NCBI GenBank assembly: GCA_014360015.1
Contig: JACIYJ010000007.1
Location: 1 to 64,000 of the forward strand
From: Candidatus Aminicenantota bacterium
GTDB taxonomy: Bacteria > Acidobacteriota > Aminicenantia > Aminicenantales > Saccharicenantaceae
DNA length: 64,000 nt
Direction of reading: 5' to 3'
The notes under the pieces: generated by a model
The model's database searches: none
Told to the model about the DNA's origin: nothing
Seen by the model: the letters and a program-made list of their open reading frames with translations, nothing else
Position numbers and translations under genes: made by a program
In this document: piece by piece, positions 36,603 to 44,315 of the stretch
Layout: the number at the start of each line of letters is the position of its first letter
How positions within the stretch are numbered: the stretch's first letter is position 1

Positions 36603-36624
36603 TCAAGAGGTCAAGACCTCTTGA
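36603..36624. repeat. perfect inverted repeat between rplI and dnaB
   Basis: Ten-base arms (TCAAGAGGTC and GACCTCTTGA) around two bases, just ahead of the dnaB start on the minus strand. No T-run follows in the transcribed direction, so it is more likely a processing hairpin or protein site than a terminator. Confidence 0.5.
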
Positions 36625-36665
36625 TTTATCTCTATGAAGAGACGTAATTTAAGACTTTCCCGTTC

Positions 36666-37160
36666 TCAAGCCCTGTCTTTGGTCTGGTCTTCAGGCGTGG
36701 AGGTAGCGGCCGGAGCTTCTTCTTTGACCACCACCACTTTTATTTCTGCTCTATCTTCATGATAGACTTTTATCGGAACGGTAAAGGTTCCCAACCTTTT
36801 GATGGGTTCATCCAGAAGAATTTTTTTCTTGTCTATTTCAAAACCAAGTTTGGTCAACTCTTCGTGAATGTCGGCTGCTGAGACCGAGCCAAAGATGATG
36901 TCTTTTTCGCTGGACTTGCGGACAAAGGTCAGGGTAACTTCGTTCAGCTTCTTAATCAGCTCCTGATAGGTCAATCGCTCCTTTTCCAGTCTTTTCTTCA
37001 AAGCCTTCTGCTGGATCTCAACCATCTTCAGGTTAGAGGGAGTGACTTCCATGGCCAGCTTCCTGGGAATGAGATAATTCCTGGCAAAGCCTGGAGCTAC
37101 CTCGATAATATCACCTTTCCTTCCAACCTTTTCCACGTTCTCTAAGAGGATTATTTTCAT
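36666..37160 (-). CDS. rplI: 50S ribosomal protein L9
   Basis: 164 residues. The N-terminal rRNA-binding domain reads MKIILLENVEKVGRKGDIIEV and APGFARNYLIPRKLA, the family signature. A central helix links to the C-terminal domain (FGSVSAADIHEEL, VKVYHEDRAEIKVVVV). About 15 residues of Pro/Glu/Thr-rich tail extend beyond the usual end. AAGGAGG precedes the ATG. Confidence 0.97.
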   Translation of the reverse strand: MKIILLENVEKVGRKGDIIEVAPGFARNYLIPRKLAMEVTPSNLKMVEIQQKALKKRLEKERLTYQELIKKLNEVTLTFVRKSSEKDIIFGSVSAADIHEELTKLGFEIDKKKILLDEPIKRLGTFTVPIKVYHEDRAEIKVVVVKEEAPAATSTPEDQTKDRA

Positions 37161-37177
37161 CTGCTGCCTCCTTCTGC

Positions 37178-37444
37178 TCAGTCTTCAACAAATGGGAGTA
37201 AAGCCATGATTCGAGCTCTTTTGATGGCTCTGGCCAGCTTTCTCTGATGATAGGCACAGGTACCGGTCACCCGACGGGGAGCAATCTTGCCCCGGTCCGG
37301 AATGTATTTGCGCAGAATCTCTACGGCTTTATAATCGATATCCCTTAGGTTTCTCTCACAGAAACGACAGACTTTTTTCTTCGGTGGGAAAAATTTTCTG
37401 GCCGGAGTTTTTTCAGTTTTTTCTCTTTCTTCTTTGGTAGTCAT
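37178..37444 (-). CDS. rpsR: 30S ribosomal protein S18
   Basis: 88 residues. [21 protein letters not shown] then [27 protein letters not shown] is the S18 pattern. The Cys set (CxxC plus TCAYH) is the zinc-binding C+ form. It begins one base after rpsF ends, with GAGGAGG inside the rpsF end. Confidence 0.97.
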   Translation of the reverse strand: MTTKEEREKTEKTPARKFFPPKKKVCRFCERNLRDIDYKAVEILRKYIPDRGKIAPRRVTGTCAYHQRKLARAIKRARIMALLPFVED

Positions 37445-37445
37445 C

Positions 37446-37841
37446 TCACTTTACCTCCTCAGTTGAAGTCTCCTCTGGCTGAGTCGCAACTTCGACCTGT
37501 TCGACAGGTGCTGGCTCTTCAGCTTTAACTTTTTTCTTGCCTTTGACCAGGCCCCGGGGGTCTTTCTTGATAGTCATGAAGCGTAGGATAGAATCAGTCT
37601 GCTTAAATTTTCTTTCGAGCTCAGCTGGAACAGCCGGCGTGCCTTCATAGGTGAAGAAAACATAAAAACCTTCATTGAACCTTTTGATGGGGTAAGCCAG
37701 CTTTCTTTTCCCCCAGAGGTCTTGCTTGATCATTTTGCCCTTCTTGGCAGAAACTACTTCAGCCATCTGATTGATCAGGGTTGAAGTTTCTTCTTCTGAG
37801 AGGTTGGGGGCAATAATGAAGCCTGTTTCGTATTGATTCAT
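37446..37841 (-). CDS. rpsF: 30S ribosomal protein S6
   Basis: 131 residues. [48 protein letters not shown] and [18 protein letters not shown] match S6. An acidic, Glu-rich tail of about 30 residues extends the C-terminus. AAGGAGG precedes the ATG. First of the rpsF-rpsR-rplI-dnaB operon. Confidence 0.97.
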   Translation of the reverse strand: MNQYETGFIIAPNLSEEETSTLINQMAEVVSAKKGKMIKQDLWGKRKLAYPIKRFNEGFYVFFTYEGTPAVPAELERKFKQTDSILRFMTIKKDPRGLVKGKKKVKAEEPAPVEQVEVATQPEETSTEEVK

Positions 37842-37865
37842 TTTATCCTCCTTATGGATTTATAG

Positions 37866-37887
37866 CCCCTCCGCTCAAGCGAAGGAG
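37866..37887 (-). promoter_or_regulatory. leader hairpin upstream of rpsF
   Basis: Read on the minus strand, CTCCTTCGC and GCGGAGGGG pair as a 9-bp stem (two or three G-U pairs) around TTGA, about 25 bases ahead of the rpsF start. rpsF leaders in many bacteria bind the S6:S18 complex for feedback control. This hairpin is in the right place, but the CCG bulge of that motif was not seen. Confidence 0.35.
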
Positions 37888-37928
37888 CAAGGAGTTGAAT
37901 TCCTATTTTAAACTATTTTAATAAAAAA

Positions 37929-38498
37929 TCAAACCTTTTTTCGGTTAAAAGAATTCATCGCCCGGCTGATCTGTCCCTCGATAATCATTTCCACCGCCTG
38001 ACAGGCTTTGTCCAGTGCCAGCTGGAGTTGTTCCTTTTCCTTATCAGAAAATTCTGAAAGAACATAACGAGCTGCATCCTGCCCTTCAGGTTTAGGCCCA
38101 ATGCCTACCCTGACTCTCGGGAAAATCCGGGTGCCGATTTCCTGAACAATGGACTTCATTCCTTTGTGGCTGCCAGGACCTCCCTGAGGACGAACCCGAA
38201 TTTCACCCAACTCTATATCCAGGTCATCATAAATGACTATGAGGTTCTCAGGATTAACTTTATAGCCAGCCAGTAACTCTTTGACCGCCAGCCCGCTCAG
38301 GTTCATATATGTTTGAGGCAGCGCCAGGACTATTTTGACTCCATCTTTTTTAGTTTCGGTCAGCTTCGACCTGAAAGCTTCGATCTTAAGCTGCAGGCCC
38401 CAGCTTCTGGCTAAGGATTTAACCACTAAGAAGCCGGCGTTGTGTCGGGTGTGGGCGTACTCAGAACCCGGATTGCCCAGACCGACAACCAGCCACAC
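37929..38498 (-). CDS. pth: peptidyl-tRNA hydrolase
   Basis: Recycles peptidyl-tRNA released from stalled ribosomes; 189 residues. VVGLGNPGSEYAHTRHNAGF contains the catalytic His, and VIYDDLDIELGEIRVRPQGGPGSHKGMKSI carries the Asp and tRNA-binding residues. It starts with GTG three bases after rplY ends. The rplY-pth order is conserved in many bacteria. Confidence 0.97.
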   Translation of the reverse strand: MWLVVGLGNPGSEYAHTRHNAGFLVVKSLARSWGLQLKIEAFRSKLTETKKDGVKIVLALPQTYMNLSGLAVKELLAGYKVNPENLIVIYDDLDIELGEIRVRPQGGPGSHKGMKSIVQEIGTRIFPRVRVGIGPKPEGQDAARYVLSEFSDKEKEQLQLALDKACQAVEMIIEGQISRAMNSFNRKKV

Positions 38499-38501
38499 AC
38501 C

Positions 38502-39170
38502 TCACCCCTTGCTTTCTTCTTCCTTTTCTTCTTTCTTGCGTTCTTTCTTAATGACCTCAGGTTCTTTCATCTCGGCGGCTTCAACCGCTTCTTCGGTCGT
38601 GGCAACCTCGGCTTCTTCAGCCACACTGCTAATAACCACGATAGCCGCATGCGGGTCGTGGAGAACTTTGATTCCAGCCGGTAGCTCAAGATTCTGGACT
38701 TTAAAGGATTGATGAAGGTGCAAATTGCTGATATCGACCTTGATGGCTTCGGGAATTTCTCGCGGCAAGCATTCAATGTCCAACTCTCTCAACAGGAAGT
38801 CAACTATACCACCTTCAGCCTTAACTCCAATCGGCTCACCCACCAGTTCCACAGGCACAGAAACCCGGACTGGTTTATCCATAGAAATCTGGATTAGGTC
38901 AACATGAGTCAGCTCATCAGTAATCGGATTAATCTGGACTTCTTTGATCATCACATCTCTTTCCTCAGAATCAAAAGCGACTTTGAAGATGGTGTTTTCA
39001 CCAGTCTCTGACTTGAGAATCTCGATGATGTCTTTTTTCCTTAGAGTCAGAGGAACATTGGCCACTGACTCACCATACAGAATAGCCGGGACAAAGCCTT
39101 GCCGTCTTAGCCGACCAGAAGCATTCTTTCCGAGCTGAGTTCTTTTTTCAGCTTTAATCACAAAAGTCAT
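38502..39170 (-). CDS. rplY: 50S ribosomal protein L25 (CTC family)
   Basis: 5S-rRNA-binding protein of 222 residues. The ATG at 39170 is preferred since AGGAGG lies just upstream; a TTG at 39191 would place that site inside the gene. The N-terminal L25 domain (KNASGRLRRQGFVPAILYG) is followed by the CTC beta-domain (THVDLIQISMDKPVRVSVPVEL) and a Glu/Lys-rich tail of about 40 residues. Confidence 0.95.
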   Translation of the reverse strand: MTFVIKAEKRTQLGKNASGRLRRQGFVPAILYGESVANVPLTLRKKDIIEILKSETGENTIFKVAFDSEERDVMIKEVQINPITDELTHVDLIQISMDKPVRVSVPVELVGEPIGVKAEGGIVDFLLRELDIECLPREIPEAIKVDISNLHLHQSFKVQNLELPAGIKVLHDPHAAIVVISSVAEEAEVATTEEAVEAAEMKEPEVIKKERKKEEKEEESKG

Positions 39171-39183
39171 TTCTTTCCTCCTC

Positions 39184-40113
39184 TTAAGCAAAAAGGGAAC
39201 TTACCGAGCTACCCTCGTTTATTCTTCTAATGGCTTCGCCAAAAAGCTCAGCCACTGATAGCACCTGGAATTTCTGACTGTTTCTGGCCTTTTCTTTGAG
39301 CGGAATGGTGTTAGTCACAAAGATTTTCTCTAGCCCTGACCTTTCGATCCGGTCTACCGCTTCACCTGAAAGAACCGGGTGAGTGCAGGCAGCAAAAATT
39401 CTTCTGGCGCCTTGCTGCTTCAAGGCATCCACTCCCAGAGTCAGAGTACCCGCTGTATCAACCATATCATCAAAAATCACCACGTCCTGGCCTCTGACAT
39501 CTCCGATCACATGGAGCACCTGGGCTACGTTGGGAGCGGGACGTCTTTTGTCGATGATGGCCAGCTTGGCATCCAGTCTCTTGGCAAAGACTCTGGCCCG
39601 TCCCACACCGCCAGCGTCCGGAGAGACAATGGTCAGATTTTCCAAGTTCAGGGTTCTGATATGATTGGCGATGACCGGCGCGGCCATCAGGTTATCCACG
39701 GGAATTGAGAAAAAACCCTGAATCTGCGGAGAATGCAGGTCCATGGTCAAGACCCGGTTAGCGCCAGCGGTCTCGAGAAGATCAGCGATCAGTCGGGCTG
39801 AAATCGGAACACGCGGCCGGTCCTTCCAGTCCTGCCGGGCATAAGCAAAATAAGGAATGACCGCAGTTATTCGACCGGCTGAAGCCCGCTTGAAAGCATC
39901 CAGCATGACAAAAAGTTCCATCAGGTGGAAATTTGCATCATAACAGCCGGATTGAATCACAAAAACATCTTCCCCGCGGACGTTCTCGTCAATGTAAAAG
40001 TGAATCTCACCATCAGAAAAACGGTCAAGCACACACCGACCCAGCTCGATTTTAAGATAGCTGGCTATTTCTCTGGCCAGTTGCGGGTTGGAAGATCCCG
40101 AAAATACTTTCAT
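39184..40113 (-). CDS. prs: ribose-phosphate pyrophosphokinase
   Basis: Makes PRPP from ribose 5-phosphate and ATP; 309 residues. FSDGEIHFYIDENVRGEDVFVIQS, FAYARQDWKDRPRVPISARLIADLL (flexible loop with catalytic Arg/Lys region), MDLHSPQIQGFF, SPDAGGVGRARVFAKRL and the PRPP loop IFDDMVDTAGTLT are all present. AAGGA precedes the ATG. Only 31 bases separate it from the tRNA-Gln gene upstream. Confidence 0.97.
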   Translation of the reverse strand: MKVFSGSSNPQLAREIASYLKIELGRCVLDRFSDGEIHFYIDENVRGEDVFVIQSGCYDANFHLMELFVMLDAFKRASAGRITAVIPYFAYARQDWKDRPRVPISARLIADLLETAGANRVLTMDLHSPQIQGFFSIPVDNLMAAPVIANHIRTLNLENLTIVSPDAGGVGRARVFAKRLDAKLAIIDKRRPAPNVAQVLHVIGDVRGQDVVIFDDMVDTAGTLTLGVDALKQQGARRIFAACTHPVLSGEAVDRIERSGLEKIFVTNTIPLKEKARNSQKFQVLSVAELFGEAIRRINEGSSVSSLFA

Positions 40114-40144
40114 AGCTCAATCCTTCTTAAGATTTTCAGCAAAG

Positions 40145-40217
40145 CTGGGGCGGGAGGACTCGAACCTCCAAATGACGGATCCAAAGTCCGTTGCCTTACC
40201 AGTTTGGCGACGCCCCA
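40145..40217 (-). tRNA. tRNA-Gln (anticodon TTG)
   Basis: Folds as a full cloverleaf of 73 bases: acceptor stem TGGGGCG/CGCCCCA, D-stem GCC/GGC, anticodon stem ACGGA/TCCGT with loop CTTTGGA, T-stem GGAGG/CCTCC with loop TTCGAGT, discriminator G. The 3' CCA is not encoded. Its 5' 22 bases overlap the end of ispE on the same strand. An ispE-tRNA-Gln-prs order is also known from pseudomonads. Confidence 0.96.
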
Positions 40218-41101
40218 GTAATGAGCTTTCGCCTATACAACTCCCTTCCAACTGTCTCCACCAGAAACACCTGGTATCTGGTCTGAAATCTATCCACAGC
40301 CTGTTGAGCCTGGCTTCTGTCAGTAAAGAGTCCGTATACTGCTGACCCGGAACCGCTCATCATAGATAATTCAGCTCCGCTGTTGGCCATCTCTTGTTTA
40401 ATCTCAGCCAGCTGCGGATATATTTTAAAAGTAACAAGTTCTAAATCATTTTCAAGGTGCCTAATTAACGAAATATCTTTAGCTTCTGAAAACTGAATAA
40501 TTTTACTTGCTTTATCCCTTGAAGTCAAGAATTCCTCCTGCCGGTCTAATTCCCTGTAAACCATGGCCGTGGAGACAGGAAAATCAGGAATGACCAGAAG
40601 TACCCAGCACTGTGGAAGGTCAGGAAGAGGATCAAGCTTTTCTCCTTTTCCCCGACCTAAGCAGAGTCCACCATAAAAAAAGTAAGGGATATCAGCTCCA
40701 AGAGAAGCCGCCAGAAAAAGCAACCGTTCGACCGAAAGGTTCAACTGCCAGAGACGGTTGAGGACCAGAATGGTCAGAGCAGCATTACTGCTACCCCCGG
40801 CCAGGCCGCGGCCGGGCGGAATATTCTTGTTAACCTCAATCTCCACTCCCTTCGGCGAACCACTTTCGTTTTTCAAAAGCAGAGCAGCTCTATAGATCAG
40901 ATTGGATTCATCCCAGGGCAAATCTGTCCGGTCACCCGAAACAAATATTTGGCCATCTGCACGCAGCCTGAAGACCAGACGATCCCTCAGGTCAACCGTC
41001 TGGAAAAGGGTGATGATTTCGTGATAACCGTCTTCTCTAAGTCCCAGAACTTCCAGCCCCAGGTTGATTTTGGCCAGCGAATTTAAAATTACCTCTTCCA
41101 T
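40196..41101 (-). CDS. ispE: 4-diphosphocytidyl-2-C-methyl-D-erythritol kinase
   Basis: GHMP kinase of the MEP isoprenoid pathway, 301 residues. LNSLAKINLGLEVLGLREDGYHEI is the N-terminal signature; the ATP loop reads PPGRGLAGGSSNAA; GSGSAVYGLF is the third GHMP motif. Its stop codon TAA (40196-40198) lies in the D-loop of tRNA-Gln, so the last seven codons are also tRNA sequence. It overlaps the lolB-like gene by 13 bases. Confidence 0.96.
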   Translation of the reverse strand: MEEVILNSLAKINLGLEVLGLREDGYHEIITLFQTVDLRDRLVFRLRADGQIFVSGDRTDLPWDESNLIYRAALLLKNESGSPKGVEIEVNKNIPPGRGLAGGSSNAALTILVLNRLWQLNLSVERLLFLAASLGADIPYFFYGGLCLGRGKGEKLDPLPDLPQCWVLLVIPDFPVSTAMVYRELDRQEEFLTSRDKASKIIQFSEAKDISLIRHLENDLELVTFKIYPQLAEIKQEMANSGAELSMMSGSGSAVYGLFTDRSQAQQAVDRFQTRYQVFLVETVGRELYRRKLITGASPNW

Positions 41102-41826
41102 AGCTCTGAGATTTCTCCCCAGGATAGCTGCTTAGTGCCCGCAGGAAAAGAAGGAGTAAAGAAATTCTCTTTCCATCGCTGATTGAATCGAAGCTTCAAC
41201 AACCTAACCCTGACTTTAAAATTTTCGGCTTCAAAATAGACTGTCTTGGGCATTTCGGTTCCCGGAAAAGTCTCTTTAATTTCAAATTTCAACCCGCCTT
41301 TCTTTCCACCCAAAACCCGCCCCTCCTCATCACGAAATACTTCCCAGCCATCATCAGGGGTAAAAACTGACCATCGGGCAGAAAAAACACCGACCAGCTC
41401 TGAAGCCTCCATTTCTCCACCCAGAAAATCGGCCGTTATCCACCGGCTCTCTCCCCGCCAAAAAACTTTCTCTTTCGGAATATAGAGAATTGCTTGCCTA
41501 CCGTTTAACCAGAGAAGCGATTCCAGGCCCCCAAAGGGATTAAAAATTTCCAGCCTCACCCTGTCTGGCAATTCAAAATAAAAACCGAGGCGCGACCGGC
41601 CTTCTCTTTCCGGACTCCGGACATAGAATGTAGCTTCTCCACCAAGATTATTGATTTCAGCAGGAAGAATTATTCTGGGAGATCGAGGGAGACAGGAAAC
41701 GGTCAGAAAAATATTCAGTAAGATGAAAAATGATAGAATAATTATGGAACCACCAACACTCCTTTGCTCAAAAGGCCGGTCAATCGAGCTTGAATCCGTA
41801 ATCTTCGACTTTTTTCTTTTTATCAT
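41089..41826 (-). CDS. LolB-like outer-membrane lipoprotein
   Basis: From the ATG at 41826 it is 245 residues; the start is unsure because no strong ribosome site is visible. A long basic stretch precedes a hydrophobic segment ending in the lipobox LTVSC. The mature part begins with PAEINNLGGEATFYVRSPER and has beta-rich repeats (RLGFYFELPDRVRLEIFNPFGG, ILYIPKEKVFWRGE) like the LolA/LolB fold. In proteobacteria lolB sits just before ispE, as here, which supports the call. If correct, it inserts lipoproteins into the outer membrane. Confidence 0.6.
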   Translation of the reverse strand: MIKRKKSKITDSSSIDRPFEQRSVGGSIIILSFFILLNIFLTVSCLPRSPRIILPAEINNLGGEATFYVRSPEREGRSRLGFYFELPDRVRLEIFNPFGGLESLLWLNGRQAILYIPKEKVFWRGESRWITADFLGGEMEASELVGVFSARWSVFTPDDGWEVFRDEEGRVLGGKKGGLKFEIKETFPGTEMPKTVYFEAENFKVRVRLLKLRFNQRWKENFFTPSFPAGTKQLSWGEISELWKR

Positions 41827-42037
41827 CTTCTGAAAGAGCTGTCTCTCCAGGTTTTTTCGCCTGACCCCCAAGATCGAATTTATAATCCCTGGATATAGCT
41901 TTTATTTTCTTCTTTCTGGTCACCGGATAGAAAGGTGAACGAATCCTCTTACCAAAACAGGAAAGGTTGGGATTGATGATCATCAGGAGAATAAATAATC
42001 CAAAGATGATCAGAATAACATAAATCGTCCAGCTCAT
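41780..42037 (-). CDS. small single-helix membrane protein
   Basis: 85 residues: a hydrophobic helix (about 4-24, IYVILIIFGLFILLMIINPN), then a basic region (KRIRSPFYPVTRKKKIK) and a charged C-terminus with several Lys and Asp. Its end overlaps the start of the lolB-like gene by 47 bases, so the two are likely cotranslated. No family was recognised. Confidence 0.65.
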   Translation of the reverse strand: MSWTIYVILIIFGLFILLMIINPNLSCFGKRIRSPFYPVTRKKKIKAISRDYKFDLGGQAKKPGETALSEDDKKKKVEDYGFKLD

Positions 42038-42100
42038 TTTTGCCTTCCCTCAGTTATTATAAATTTATCGCCGCGATTTAGCAACCAAACAGCCTGAAAA

Positions 42101-43546
42101 TTATTCATGAAAAACCACAGCTTCAAATTTATAGAGCGAACCAGGTTTTTTCCAGGCGTTATCCGGCAATCCGGCTTTGCGGCAAACCTCTTTAAGGAAA
42201 GTGTCTCGGTTCCAGCCAAATTCAGTAGCCACCTGTGGCAGAAGTAGCCCACTCCGTCCCCCCTGTTTAATCACCAGGCCGTGCTGTCCGACCCTTATTT
42301 CTGAGACATTATTGACCGGCTCCAGAGGGCTCAACACAGAAATTTCTATTTCCACTTTCGGCAGCTCGTTTTTTTGTAATGGAGGAAACCTCGGGTCCTG
42401 GGTGGCCGCATAAACTGCTGCCTGGATGATGCTCTGATAGAGCGGGAATATCGGTTCTATAAAACCGATGCAGCCCCGAAGCTCTCCATTTTCTTTAATG
42501 GTGACGAAGGCTCCCTTTTTTTCAAAAAATTTTGGATTGGTGGGAGTATAAATCAGCAGTTCTCCAGTCTTCAGATAATTTTCAATCGCCTTTCTGGCCA
42601 GGGATAGAAGCTCTTTTTTCTCATCAGCGGTGAGGTCAAACGTCCCGGCTTTTTTTCCTATATAAACAGCAGCCGATAGATAACCCACCACCTGAGTTGT
42701 TGGTCCGCCGGCAGCCGTGGAGTCACCATATTCAAGCACCTCTACCTTAGCCGGTCCGAGTTTTTGAGCATAGAGAAGCAGGGCCAGGACCGGACCGCCT
42801 CCGCACATGATGTTTTCCGCTCGTTCTACTTTACGCATCAGTGTCTTCGTGTCCAGAGCTTTTATCAAGTTAATGGTCCGGCTATCCAGATCATTGGCTT
42901 CATTTTTGGAAAGAAAATGAGACATATCAGTTGAAGCCACCACCATGGCTTTTTTCCCAGCCAGGACCTTAGCCAGGGCTGCAGCCAGAGCTCTAATTGT
43001 TCTCTCAGTTTGAAAGCCCATCACCACAGGCACAATCCGGGCTTGGGGAAAAATCTTCTGGATGAAAGGTATCTGAACTTCTATCGAGTGTTCTTTCTGG
43101 TGAGCCTCCGGGATATAACCAAATCCCGAAACCCTGGATAACTCCCGAGCCAGTTGTTCATCAACTTCAGTCACTCCCAAGGGAGTTTCAAACCCTCCTT
43201 TTAAATAAATAGAACAGCCCTCAAAGCCGTATTGATGTGAAGGGCCGATGATGACCACAGTGGAGACCTCCTGGTTTTTAATCGGGCGATAACCGCAGGC
43301 AGCTATCCGGCCGGAATAAACGTATCCAGCATGTGGAGAGATAATACCCACGACTTCACCGGACACTGGCTTCACTTCTGCCGACTCGAGGTAAATATCG
43401 AGCAGGCGTGAAAGACGAGCGGGATCAGCTTCATAGAACTGTCCAGCCCAGACCGCTTTTCTGATTCCCTGGGCTTCAGCTAAAACCGAGAACGAAAAAA
43501 TCCAGACAAATAATAAAAGTCCGGAAAGCCAGAGTTGCCTTTTCAT
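42101..43546 (-). CDS. exported Memo-AMMECR1 fusion protein
   Basis: 481 residues from the ATG at 43546, chosen because GGAGG lies five bases ahead and a clean signal peptide follows (MKRQLWLSGLLLFVWIFSFS...EAQ). The Memo domain (about 25-285) has SPHAGYVYSGRIAACGYR, VVIIGPSHQYGF, KEHSIEVQIPFI, STDMSHFLS and MCGGGPVLALLL, the His and Cys pocket of the family. The C-terminal AMMECR1 domain (about 305-481) has LRGCIGFIEPIFPLYQ. This is the B and A part of the AmmeMemoRadiSam system joined in one chain. The radical-SAM partner is not in the window. Function in bacteria is unknown. Confidence 0.88.
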   Translation of the reverse strand: MKRQLWLSGLLLFVWIFSFSVLAEAQGIRKAVWAGQFYEADPARLSRLLDIYLESAEVKPVSGEVVGIISPHAGYVYSGRIAACGYRPIKNQEVSTVVIIGPSHQYGFEGCSIYLKGGFETPLGVTEVDEQLARELSRVSGFGYIPEAHQKEHSIEVQIPFIQKIFPQARIVPVVMGFQTERTIRALAAALAKVLAGKKAMVVASTDMSHFLSKNEANDLDSRTINLIKALDTKTLMRKVERAENIMCGGGPVLALLLYAQKLGPAKVEVLEYGDSTAAGGPTTQVVGYLSAAVYIGKKAGTFDLTADEKKELLSLARKAIENYLKTGELLIYTPTNPKFFEKKGAFVTIKENGELRGCIGFIEPIFPLYQSIIQAAVYAATQDPRFPPLQKNELPKVEIEISVLSPLEPVNNVSEIRVGQHGLVIKQGGRSGLLLPQVATEFGWNRDTFLKEVCRKAGLPDNAWKKPGSLYKFEAVVFHE

Positions 43547-43689
43547 CGTTGCCTCCACAGAATAAATATTAATCTTTTGTGGGGCTTGTGGCAAATAAAC
43601 AAAAAATTTTTAAAAATCTTGTAAAAATTATCACCTTAAATGTTGACAATTAATAAAATTTAGTGAAAAATTTATCAAAGAAGGCAGAG

Positions 43690-43824
43690 ATGAAAAGATT
43701 TCTAAAATTCCTGTTAATCGTTCTCAGCATCTTTTCTACTTTTTTGATTGGCTTCCACTTTGGTAAAGAAAAAGAAAGAGCCCGAATCCCCAAGTTCCAG
43801 GACGACTCAGAAAAAACTTTTTAA
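43690..43824 (+). CDS. possible small secreted or membrane protein
   Basis: A 44-residue frame with ATG start: MKRFLKFLLIVLSIFSTFLI forms a basic N-terminus and hydrophobic helix, followed by a charged tail (GKEKERARIPKFQDDSEKTF). The spacing and base use look like a real small gene, with an AAGGCAGAG purine run ahead of the ATG. No family recognised. It could be chance, since the region is AT-rich. Confidence 0.4.
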   Translation: MKRFLKFLLIVLSIFSTFLIGFHFGKEKERARIPKFQDDSEKTF

Positions 43825-43916
43825 AAAATAATTTTTACTATAAATTTAAGGGGGGTAAGGCAAATTTCCAGGAAGCCGGGGTTGAAGTCTGTCTGGGTTA
43901 GTTCAAAGCTGAATTC

Positions 43917-43945
43917 TTACCCGTAAGCTATTTTTCTGCTATAAT
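43917..43945 (+). promoter_or_regulatory. probable promoter of fmdB
   Basis: A perfect TATAAT (43940-43945) with TTACCC (43917-43922) 17 bases upstream. It lies 35 bases before the fmdB start. The -35 is weak and overlaps a short palindrome (CTTAC/GTAAG). Confidence 0.55.
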
Positions 43946-43979
43946 AAATGCTTAAAATCTGGTTCGAGGAGATGCGACC

Positions 43980-44273
43980 ATGCCGATCTACGAGTACCGA
44001 TGTAAAAAATGTCATCGCCAGTTTGAGATTTTACAAAAACTCAATGAAAAAAGTCTTGATAAATGCCCCGAGTGCGGTGGCCAGCTGACCAAGTTGATTT
44101 CTTCTCCCGCTATCCAGTTCAAAGGGTCTGGCTGGTACATCACCGATTATGCTCATAAAAACTCGCCATCGGGTGGGAATGGCCACAACGGCCATAAGAA
44201 TGGGAAAGAAGCAACCACCAGTTCTTCTAAAAAACTTGAAAAGAAAGAAGAAAGCCGGGCTGCGGACAAATGA
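43980..44273 (+). CDS. FmdB-family zinc ribbon protein
   Basis: 97 residues. The N-terminal 45 residues form the Cys4 ribbon of the FmdB/CxxC_CXXC_SSSS family (MPIYEYRCKKCHRQFEI and CPECGGQLTKLIS), followed by AIQFKGSGWYITDY, also typical. The tail is Ser/Lys/Gly/Asn-rich and disordered. GAGGAG lies upstream of the ATG. Role unknown; often called a putative regulatory protein. Confidence 0.9.
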   Translation: MPIYEYRCKKCHRQFEILQKLNEKSLDKCPECGGQLTKLISSPAIQFKGSGWYITDYAHKNSPSGGNGHNGHKNGKEATTSSSKKLEKKEESRAADK

Positions 44274-44315
44274 ATCTTTTTGACATCCACCCGGCCCGAG
44301 TTTAGAATTAATTTG

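Larger units (their letters stand above)
43547..43979. other. divergent intergenic region with a short gene and a promoter
   Basis: This 433-base region separates the Memo-AMMECR1 gene from fmdB. It holds the 44-residue open frame at 43690-43824 and a promoter-like site at 43917-43945. The left part is very AT-rich; the stretch at 43845-43925 is G-rich and shows no fold I recognise. Confidence 0.5.

Noticed and set aside
40145-40217. Integration site next to a tRNA gene
   Set aside because: The flanks are core housekeeping genes in conserved order with no integrase or direct repeat of the tRNA end.
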